5,330 nucleotides of DNA from an uncultured Actinomycetes bacterium. Its GTDB lineage: Bacteria; Actinomycetota; Acidimicrobiia; Acidimicrobiales; Microtrichaceae. The position numbers and the translations under genes are program-made. The notes below the pieces were generated by a model. The model searched no databases. It saw only the letters and a list, made by a program, of their open reading frames with translations, and had not been told where the DNA came from. The stretch lies in assembly GCA_903930035.1 (NCBI GenBank), contig CAIYXG010000398.1:1-5330 (forward strand), read 5' to 3'. Positions 1 to 4,903 of this stretch are shown here, piece after piece (the first letter of the stretch is position 1; each line of letters begins with the position of its first letter).

Positions 1-2
1 CG

Positions 3-1079
3 GACATGTCGTTCGACGCCGTGGTGACCGCCACCACGACCGTTGCGACGACCAGCACGACCACGACGAGCACGACCACGACCAGCACGACAGCGCCGGC
101 AGCAGCGTCCACCGGCACCAGTCCGGCGCTCGCGAGCCCGACCACGACGGCTCCCCCGCCCGCCGCCACCTTCCAGCCGACGGCGGTCACCGCCAGCATC
201 GGGGGGTGCCAGCTCCACCCCCGGAACCACTTCCTGAACGCCACCAACGTGGACCGGCTGCCGGTGGCGGCCACGTCCGCGGCGTGGACGGACTTCCTGG
301 GTGGCGCCGCCACCCGGCTCGTCGCCGGGTTCACCTCGGCGGTGTGGTCCGGCTCGCGGCCGGGCATGCCCATGAACGTGGTCGACTCCCGGAAGGTGGG
401 CATGACGAACGTCCTGTTCGACTACACGTACACCGACTCCTACTCGGGCGGCTACCCGGTCCCGGCCGCCCCGGTCGTGGAGGGCAGCCCCAACCCCGAG
501 TGGGACAAGCACGTGATCATGGTCGACCAGGCCGACTGCACGTCCTACGAGCTCATCCAGTACGACTCGCTCTGGCGCACGCTGTTCGGGTCGGTCAAGG
601 CGCTCGCCGGGGCCCGGGTGCCGCTGAACTCGGTCGTCCCGACCCGCACCACCAACGCGGCCCAGACGCCGATGGTCGGCCAGAACGTCCTGGTGAGCGA
701 GGTCGCCGCGGGCAAGGTCGACCACGTCGTCGGGTTCTGCACCACCGAGCTCCATCCCGGCCACGTCTGGCCCGCCCGTGCGTCCGACGGGAAGAGCACC
801 AACCCGTCGGCGATGAAGACCGGCGCGTGGCTGCGCCTCAGGGCCAGCACCCCGACCAGCACGTTCTCCGGCCAGGCCCGCCCGATCGTGGAGGCACTCA
901 AGACCCACGGCATGGTGCTGACCGACACGTGCGGCCAGAAGTTCGCCCTCATGGGCGAGAACTCCACCGCCTGGAACGATGCCGAGCTCGCCCAGCTGGG
1001 CCGGCTCACGGCGGCCGACTTCGAGGTGGTGGACACCACCCCGATGAAGGTCGCCGACACCTCCTGGGCCGTCCGCTGA
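3..1079 (+). CDS. Secreted/surface protein with Thr/Ser-rich linker and C-terminal domain of unknown function (5' truncated)
   Basis: The frame is open to the left edge. The first visible ATG is at 6, but the 357 residues after it contain no signal peptide or membrane helix, so I infer that the real start and export signal lie upstream. Residues 8-60 (counted from that ATG) are a low-complexity Thr/Ser/Ala/Pro linker with a TTTTS pentapeptide repeat, as in exported actinobacterial proteins. Residues 64-357 look globular, with four cysteines (68, 178, 245, 309) that could form disulfides. Features I associate with a family of exported proteins in actinobacteria and acidobacteria that has no function I know of: DCTSYEL (177-183), GHVWPAR (252-258), GAWLRLRAS (273-281), the AR..VEALKTHGM stretch (291-303), and DFEVVDT near the end (338-344). 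I cannot name an enzymatic activity or catalytic residues. The stop is followed 38 bases later by the next start, which appears to have its own promoter. Confidence 0.8.
   Translation, partial: DMSFDAVVTATTTVATTSTTTTSTTTTSTTAPAAASTGTSPALASPTTTAPPPAATFQPTAVTASIGGCQLHPRNHFLNATNVDRLPVAATSAAWTDFLGGAATRLVAGFTSAVWSGSRPGMPMNVVDSRKVGMTNVLFDYTYTDSYSGGYPVPAAPVVEGSPNPEWDKHVIMVDQADCTSYELIQYDSLWRTLFGSVKALAGARVPLNSVVPTRTTNAAQTPMVGQNVLVSEVAAGKVDHVVGFCTTELHPGHVWPARASDGKSTNPSAMKTGAWLRLRASTPTSTFSGQARPIVEALKTHGMVLTDTCGQKFALMGENSTAWNDAELAQLGRLTAADFEVVDTTPMKVADTSWAVR
54..92 (+). repeat. 15-bp tandem repeat encoding a Thr/Ser pentapeptide linker
   Basis: The unit AGCACGACCACGAC(G/C) occurs at 54-68 and 69-83, followed by a partial copy at 84-92. 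Its period is 15 bases, so each copy adds one Ser-Thr-Thr-Thr-Thr unit without shifting frame. It lies in the linker of the exported protein. Such in-frame repeats can change copy number by slippage and alter linker length; that is inference here. Confidence 0.7.
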
Positions 1080-1105
1080 CGGGGCGCCCCGGGGCCCGGG
1101 GGCCG
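1080..1105. other. 26-base G/C-only self-complementary spacer
   Basis: Between the stop of the exported protein and the next promoter every base is G or C. It contains a perfect 10-bp palindrome at 1081-1090 (GGGGCGCCCC) and a possible hairpin with arms CCCCGG (1087-1092) and CCGGGG (1096-1101). There is no T-run after it, so it is not a canonical intrinsic terminator. It might still act as a strong RNA hairpin ending the upstream transcript. Confidence 0.35.
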
Positions 1106-1111
1106 TAGGTT
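1106..1111 (+). promoter_or_regulatory. Putative -10 box (TAGGTT) of a leaderless promoter
   Basis: TAGGTT matches the actinobacterial TANNNT -10 pattern and ends 6 bases before the ATG at 1118, which places the expected transcription start on or next to the ATG. There is no clear -35 hexamer and no convincing Shine-Dalgarno sequence, as expected for leaderless transcripts. The same hexamer precedes dinG. Confidence 0.5.
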
Positions 1112-1117
1112 GCGGGC

Positions 1118-1558
1118 ATGGACCCTGTCGTGCTGCTCGCCGTCCAGGTCGCGGCGACGTGGACCATGGTCGGCGTCATCTGGTTCGTGCAGGTGGTCCA
1201 CTACCCCCTGTTCGCCCGGGTCGACGGACCCGGGTCGGCCGGGTACGCCACCGAGAACCAGCGACGCACGACCTGGGTGGTCGGCCTCCCGATGGCCGTC
1301 GAGGGGGTCACGGCGCTCTGGGTCGCCGCCGACCCGCCCGACGTGCTGGGCCGGACGCTCCCCGTCGTGGGGCTGGTGCTGCTCGCCGTCGTGCTCGGCA
1401 GCACCGTGCTGGTGCAGGTCCCGGCCCACTCCCGGCTGGCGGCCGGCCACGACGCCGGCACCGTGCGCCGCCTGGTGGCCGGGAACTGGGTCCGCACCGT
1501 GGGCTGGACGGCACGGGGCGCGCTGACCGTGGCGATGCTCGTCCAGGTGGCGGGCTGA
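1118..1558 (+). CDS. Small four-helix membrane protein, function unknown
   Basis: This 146-residue protein is hydrophobic, with predicted membrane segments near residues 4-27, 52-71, 80-103 and 126-145. Recognisable conserved-looking points are WFVQVVHYPLF (22-32) at the end of helix 1, RRTTWVV (49-55) entering helix 2, VQVPAH (99-104) after helix 3, and GNWVRTVGWTARG (122-134) entering helix 4. I recognise this pattern from conserved hypothetical membrane proteins of about 140-160 residues in many bacteria. The His/Arg/Asn-Trp residues near helix ends could be functional, but no activity is established to my knowledge. A loose resemblance to four-helix DUF1772-type proteins is possible but unproven. 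The ATG at 1118 is chosen because a -10 box sits just before it and it starts directly with the first helix. It ends 4 bases from the convergent dinG. Confidence 0.85.
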   Translation: MDPVVLLAVQVAATWTMVGVIWFVQVVHYPLFARVDGPGSAGYATENQRRTTWVVGLPMAVEGVTALWVAADPPDVLGRTLPVVGLVLLAVVLGSTVLVQVPAHSRLAAGHDAGTVRRLVAGNWVRTVGWTARGALTVAMLVQVAG

Positions 1559-1562
1559 GCGC

Positions 1563-3569
1563 CTAGGCCCCGGCCGCAGCCAGCGCGGCGGCGTCGAGCC
1601 GGCGCAGCGCCCCCTCCACCTTGGACCGGTCGTTGGTCCGCCACAGGGGCGGCAGCGTGTCGAGCAGGAGCGTGCCGTAGCGGGCCGTGACGAGCCGGCG
1701 GTCCAGCACGGCCACCACCCCACGGTCCGACGTGCTGCGGATCAGGCGCCCGACGCCCTGGGCCAGCGACACTGCGGCAGCGGGCAGGCTGACGTCCATG
1801 AAGCCGTTGCCGCCGCGCTCGGCGCAGATGCGTTCCCGGGCGACCACGACGGGGTCGTTCGGACGGCCGAACGGGATCCGGTCGATCACCACCAGCGTGC
1901 ACATGTCGCCGTAGAGGTCGAGCCCCGTCCAGAAGGAGGACGTGGCGACCAGGACCGAGCGCGGCGTGGCGGCGAACTCCTCGACGAGGTCGCTGCGGGG
2001 GGCCTCGCCCTGGAGCAGCACGTGCAGGTCGGTCCCGTCGCGCAGGTGCTCCGCCGCGGCACGGGCGGCGGCCCACGAGGTGAACAGCGCCAGCGTGCGG
2101 CCGCCGGCCGCGGTGGCCAGGGCCTCGACCTCCTGCCGGGCCGCGACCTCGAAGTCGGCCCGCTCCTTGGTGGGGTCGGGCAGGCGGTCGGCCACGTAGA
2201 GGATCCCCTGCTTCGCGTAGTCGAACGGCGTGTCCACCCGCAGCGTGTCGAACGGGGCGGCACCCGCGCCCAGGTCCAGGTCGAGCCCGAGCCGCCGGGC
2301 CAGGTTGGTGAACTGCCCGCCGACGGCCAGCGTGGCGGACGTGGCGACGACCGTCGCGCGCGGGTAGAGCTCGGCCGCCAGCACCGGGGCCACGTCGATG
2401 CTCGCGGCGCAGAACCGGGGCCGGTCCTCGGTGCCGTCCACCCACGTCGCGGTCCCGGCGTCGCCGACTCGGCCGAGCGCCGTGTCCATGTCGTCGGCCA
2501 GCGAGCGCAGCGCGGCGACCGCCTGCTGGTTGGCCGTCTTGGCCTGCTGCCCCGCGGGCTCGGCCGACGTGAGCGACGTCACCGCCGACTCGCACACGCC
2601 CCGGACCGACCGGAGGACCTCGGCCAGGTCCTCCTGCTCCCCCAGGTCGACCGTCTCGCCCACCAGCCCCTCCACACAGTCCTCGAAGTTCGGGACGAGC
2701 AGCCGCAGCCGCTCGAGCACCTTCGCGGAGGCGCCGCCGGTCCTGGCCAGGCCCACGATGTTGCGGACGCGGGCCGCGGTCAGGGACACCGAGAACGACG
2801 AGACCAGGATGTCCTCGACCTCGTGCGCCTCGTCGAAGACCACGGCGGCGTGCGCCGGCAGCACGTTGCCGCCGGAGGCGAGGTGGGCGGCGTAGAGGTG
2901 CGTGTTGACCACCACCACGTCGGCGGCCCGCGCCCGGCCCCGGGCCGCCTCGGCGAAGCAGGTCGAGCCGTAGTCGCAGGCACCTGCGCCCGGGCACTCG
3001 TCGGTCCCGACCGACATCTGCGACCAGGCCTCGTCCGTGACGTTGCCCGCCTCGGCGCGATCGCCGGTCAGGGTGTCGGCCGCCCACTCCACCACGGCGG
3101 CCACGTCGGGGTCCGCCGGGACGAACACCTCGCCCTCGGAGCCGTCGTAGGGGGCCAGCCGGGCCCGACAGACGTAGTTGGACCGGCCCTTGAGCATTGC
3201 GAACGTGAACGGGAGCCGGTCGGCCAGCACGTCCTGGACGAACGGCAGGTCGACGTCCACCAGCTGCTCCTGCAGCGCCTTCGTGGCGGTGGAGACGACC
3301 ACCCGGGTGGCGGTGTCGCCGTCCTCGTCGGCGTCGGCCTCGGTCGCCCGGGCCCCACGGTCGTGCAGGAAGGCCACGGCCGGGACCAGGTACGCCAACG
3401 ACTTGCCCGTCCCGGTGGGGGCCTCGACCAGGAGGTGGCGGCCGGAGGAGAGCGCCGCAGCCACCGCCGCGCACATGTCGTCCTGCCCCTGCCGGCGCGT
3501 GCCACCGGCCTTCGCCGCCACGACGGCGTCGAGGAGCTCGGTGGACAGGGCGGGCAGGTCGTCGGCCAT
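1563..3569 (-). CDS. dinG: ATP-dependent DNA helicase, DinG/XPD-like iron-sulfur superfamily 2
   Basis: A complete 668-residue protein, close to the size of actinobacterial DinG proteins. The family uses ATP to unwind DNA 5'-to-3' and resolves forks, R-loops or other structures in the cytoplasm. Visible motifs: Walker A APTGTGKS (50-57); motif Ia VVVSTATKALQEQL (90-103); four cysteines C134, C192, C198 and C204 placed like the 4Fe-4S ligands of DinG/XPD; Walker B DEAH (246-249); motif III VVATSATL (407-414); motif V region SSFWTGLDLYGD (544-555); and motif VI QGVGRLIRS (604-612) with the arginine finger. All expected elements are present, so it should be active. An acidic low-complexity stretch (residues 76-86) sits between motifs I and Ia. 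The ATG at 3569 is preferred over an in-frame GTG at 3602 because a -10 box lies inside that extension and homologous proteins typically begin shortly before the Q-motif-like RQGQ (26-29). It is transcribed alone, convergent with the membrane protein gene and divergent from the pilin-like gene. Confidence 0.95.
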   Translation of the reverse strand: MADDLPALSTELLDAVVAAKAGGTRRQGQDDMCAAVAAALSSGRHLLVEAPTGTGKSLAYLVPAVAFLHDRGARATEADADEDGDTATRVVVSTATKALQEQLVDVDLPFVQDVLADRLPFTFAMLKGRSNYVCRARLAPYDGSEGEVFVPADPDVAAVVEWAADTLTGDRAEAGNVTDEAWSQMSVGTDECPGAGACDYGSTCFAEAARGRARAADVVVVNTHLYAAHLASGGNVLPAHAAVVFDEAHEVEDILVSSFSVSLTAARVRNIVGLARTGGASAKVLERLRLLVPNFEDCVEGLVGETVDLGEQEDLAEVLRSVRGVCESAVTSLTSAEPAGQQAKTANQQAVAALRSLADDMDTALGRVGDAGTATWVDGTEDRPRFCAASIDVAPVLAAELYPRATVVATSATLAVGGQFTNLARRLGLDLDLGAGAAPFDTLRVDTPFDYAKQGILYVADRLPDPTKERADFEVAARQEVEALATAAGGRTLALFTSWAAARAAAEHLRDGTDLHVLLQGEAPRSDLVEEFAATPRSVLVATSSFWTGLDLYGDMCTLVVIDRIPFGRPNDPVVVARERICAERGGNGFMDVSLPAAAVSLAQGVGRLIRSTSDRGVVAVLDRRLVTARYGTLLLDTLPPLWRTNDRSKVEGALRRLDAAALAAAGA

Positions 3570-3579
3570 GGGCCCCGCG

Positions 3580-3585
3580 AACCTA
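3580..3585 (-). promoter_or_regulatory. Putative -10 box (TAGGTT, minus strand) for dinG
   Basis: On the minus strand TAGGTT lies 10 bases before the dinG ATG at 3569, so the transcript would have a leader of only a few bases or none. No Shine-Dalgarno sequence is evident. The box is identical to the one before the gene at 1118. It also argues against the longer GTG-initiated form of dinG. Confidence 0.5.
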
Positions 3586-3623
3586 CCGACGGCCTGTGCC
3601 ACGGCGGTGGAGCCCGGTGCCCC

Positions 3624-3645
3624 GGATGGGCAGATCGACCCATCC
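3624..3645. promoter_or_regulatory. Perfect inverted repeat in the divergent region, possible operator
   Basis: GGATGGG (3624-3630) and CCCATCC (3639-3645) form a perfect 7-bp inverted repeat around an 8-base spacer. It ends 8 bases before the -35-like TCAG of the pilin-like gene and lies about 40 bases behind the dinG -10 box. It sits between two divergent 5' ends, where a terminator is not needed, so a protein-binding operator is the more natural reading. No regulator gene is next to it. Confidence 0.4.
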
Positions 3646-3653
3646 CCAAAAGG

Positions 3654-3681
3654 TCAGCCCCACCGCCCCGCCGGCCGATGA
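3654..3681 (+). promoter_or_regulatory. Sigma-28 (FliA/WhiG)-type promoter for the pilin-like gene
   Basis: TCAG (3654-3657), a 16-base spacer and GCCGATGA (3674-3681) resemble the FliA/WhiG consensus TAAA-N15/16-GCCGATAA: the -10 element matches 7 of 8 positions and the -35 matches 2 of 4. The start of transcription would fall near 3687-3690, giving a leader of about 25 bases that contains the AGGAGG ribosome site. The geometry fits well, but the assignment rests on pattern matching alone, and no sigma factor gene is in the window. Confidence 0.55.
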
Positions 3682-3702
3682 CATCCCCAGAGGACAGGCC
3701 AC

Positions 3703-3708
3703 AGGAGG
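3703..3708 (+). promoter_or_regulatory. Strong Shine-Dalgarno site (AGGAGG) fixing the pilin-like start
   Basis: A perfect AGGAGG lies 4 bases before the ATG at 3713. It decides that start over longer in-frame possibilities back to 3596. It is the only strong ribosome site at a gene start in this window. Confidence 0.75.
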
Positions 3709-3712
3709 CGTC

Positions 3713-4063
3713 ATGGCACCGCAGCGGCACGTGCAGCACCGAGGACAGGGTGGGTTCTCCACGCTCGGGCTGCTCGGCGCGGCCGCCGTGCTGATCTTCT
3801 TCTTCGGCGCCGTGGCGATGTTCGCCAACGCCCTCAGCGCCCGGGCCGCCATGGGCTGCGACGCCAAGGTGCAGTCCGTCCGGACGGCCGTCGTCGCCTA
3901 CCACGCCCAGCACGACGCCTACCCCGCCGACCAGTCGGTGCTCGTCGCGGCCGGGATCCTCCCCGAGCCGGTCCCGGAGCTCGAGTTCACCTCCACGCCC
4001 GAGGGCCCGCCGGTCTACGACGACGGGCCGCGGACCTGCGTCTCGGGCCTGGCCGCCTCGTAG
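3713..4063 (+). CDS. Type IV pilin/pseudopilin-like protein
   Basis: This 116-residue protein has a short basic N-terminus (residues 1-10), then GQGGFSTLG (11-19) leading into one hydrophobic helix (about 17-38), and a small exported domain. GG|FST resembles a prepilin peptidase site (cleavage after Gly14, mature N-terminal Phe15). The stretch DAKVQSVRTAVVAYHAQHDAYPAD (residues 50-73, here split as DAKVQSVRTAVV and AYHAQHDAYPAD) resembles the segment after the helix in GspG-like pseudopilins, where a long helix is followed by a Tyr-Pro turn. The usual Glu at mature position 5 is absent (Gly instead), and the hydrophobic helix is followed by C49, which could pair with C109. No pilus assembly ATPase, prepilin peptidase or other pilin is adjacent, so it is an orphan here. 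I infer a minor pilin or pilin-like surface protein; an ordinary type II signal-anchored protein is the alternative. It appears to be transcribed from a sigma-28-like promoter. Confidence 0.65.
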   Translation: MAPQRHVQHRGQGGFSTLGLLGAAAVLIFFFGAVAMFANALSARAAMGCDAKVQSVRTAVVAYHAQHDAYPADQSVLVAAGILPEPVPELEFTSTPEGPPVYDDGPRTCVSGLAAS

Positions 4064-4078
4064 CGCGCCGGCCCTCGT

Positions 4079-4092
4079 CGCCCGGCCGGGCG
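4079..4092. other. 14-bp perfect palindrome between pilin-like gene and SDR gene
   Basis: CGCCCGGCCGGGCG reads the same on both strands. As RNA it could fold as a 5-bp stem with a GGCC loop 16 bases after the pilin-like stop. No T-run follows, so termination is uncertain. It also covers the spot just upstream of the SDR -10 box, where an operator could sit. Confidence 0.35.
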
Positions 4093-4098
4093 GTTGAC

Positions 4099-4104
4099 TA
4101 CGGT
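4099..4104 (+). promoter_or_regulatory. Putative -10 box (TACGGT) of a leaderless promoter for the SDR gene
   Basis: TACGGT fits TANNNT and ends 7 bases before the ATG at 4112, placing transcription start at the start codon. There is no Shine-Dalgarno sequence before that ATG. The box lies inside the longer TTG-initiated reading from 4094, which supports 4112 as the true start. Confidence 0.5.
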
Positions 4105-4111
4105 CCCGTCC

Positions 4112-4903
4112 ATGTCCGACCTGTTCTCCGTCGAAGGAAAGACCGCCGTCGTGACCGGTGGCGGCTCCGGCATCGGGCGCATGGTGGCCGCAGGCCTCGT
4201 GCACGCCGGCGCCGACGTCGTCATCTCGAGCCGCAAGGCGCAGGTGTGCGAGGCCACCGCCGCCGAGCTGACCGCCGAGGGGCCCGGCACCTGCACGGCG
4301 CTGCCGGCCGACCTCTCGACCGAGGCGGGCTGCCGCCGGCTGGCCGAGCAGCTGGCCGAGCACACGGACCGGCTCCACATCCTGGTGAACAACGCCGGCA
4401 ACACCTGGGGCGCACCGCTCGAGGAGTTCGACGACGCCGCCTGGGACCGCGTCCTCGCCCTCAACGTGAAGGGCGTGTTCCACACCACCAAGCTCCTGCT
4501 GCCGTTCCTCGAGGCGGCGGCCACCGACGACGACCCGGCCCGGGTCGTGAACATCGGGTCGATCAACGGCATCGAGCCGCCGCCGCTCGAGACCTACTCC
4601 TACACGGCGTCCAAGGCGGCGGTGCACCACATGACCCGCCACCTTGCGTGGCGGCTGGCCCCCCGCATCACCGTGAACGCCATCGCCCCCGGCCCCTTCG
4701 AGTCGCACATGATGAGGGCCACGCTCGAGGCCGCCGGCGACGTCATCGCCGCCGGCACCCCGATGCAGCGCATCGGCCGGCCCGACGACATGGCGGGCGC
4801 CGTGGTCTTCCTGTGCTCGCGCGCCGGCGCCTACGTCACCGGCCACGTCCTGCCGGTGGACGGGGGCAACACCGTCGCCGGGGCCCGTGGCCCCCGTGGC
4901 TGA
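4112..4903 (+). CDS. Short-chain dehydrogenase/reductase, RhlG-like classical SDR
   Basis: A complete 263-residue classical SDR with a Rossmann fold. Visible motifs: TGGGSGIG (15-22) for cofactor binding; SSRK (39-42), where Arg41/Lys42 after the second strand suggests NADP(H) preference; ADLS (66-69); NNAG (93-96); Asn118 in LNVKG; catalytic Ser150 in NIGSI; Tyr164 and Lys168 in YTASK; IAPGPFES (191-198) and the C-terminal VDGG (249-252). The N-terminal MSDLFSVEGK and the TWGAPLEEF and ETYSYTASKAA segments resemble the RhlG-type 3-oxoacyl reductase branch. The substrate is unknown; a 3-oxoacyl thioester or a related ketone/alcohol is the family-based guess. The catalytic Asn-Ser-Tyr-Lys tetrad is intact. 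It overlaps the following hydrolase gene, so the two are probably translated from one mRNA. Confidence 0.93.
   Translation: MSDLFSVEGKTAVVTGGGSGIGRMVAAGLVHAGADVVISSRKAQVCEATAAELTAEGPGTCTALPADLSTEAGCRRLAEQLAEHTDRLHILVNNAGNTWGAPLEEFDDAAWDRVLALNVKGVFHTTKLLLPFLEAAATDDDPARVVNIGSINGIEPPPLETYSYTASKAAVHHMTRHLAWRLAPRITVNAIAPGPFESHMMRATLEAAGDVIAAGTPMQRIGRPDDMAGAVVFLCSRAGAYVTGHVLPVDGGNTVAGARGPRG

Noticed and set aside
1081..1105. Canonical intrinsic terminator after the exported protein gene
   Set aside because: The G/C palindromes are strong, but there is no T-run after any of the stems, so I list it only as a self-complementary spacer.
206..1108. A 300-residue + strand frame inside the exported protein gene
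   Set aside because: A shifted-frame shadow rich in Arg, Gly and Pro, while the other frame gives balanced composition and family-like motifs.
545..1723. A 392-residue open frame on the - strand under genes 1 and 2
   Set aside because: It is antisense to two better-supported genes, has no recognisable domain, and also overlaps the 3' end of dinG in another frame.
1201..3474. A 757-residue open frame on the - strand in a different frame from dinG
   Set aside because: It is a shifted-frame shadow of dinG, with an Arg/Gly-rich composition and no motifs.
3569..3602. Longer dinG start at the GTG at 3602, adding 11 residues
   Set aside because: The TAGGTT -10 box lies within the added segment, there is no ribosome site, and the shorter ATG form begins where family members usually do.
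3596..3712. N-terminal extension of the pilin-like protein back to 3596
   Set aside because: The extension would translate the sigma-28-like promoter and the inverted repeat, while the ATG at 3713 has a perfect AGGAGG 4 bases upstream.
2022..3794. A 590-residue open frame on the + strand opposite dinG
   Set aside because: It is antisense to a helicase with every family motif intact, its translation is Arg/Gly/Gln-rich without recognisable domains, and long antisense frames are expected where third codon positions are nearly all G or C.
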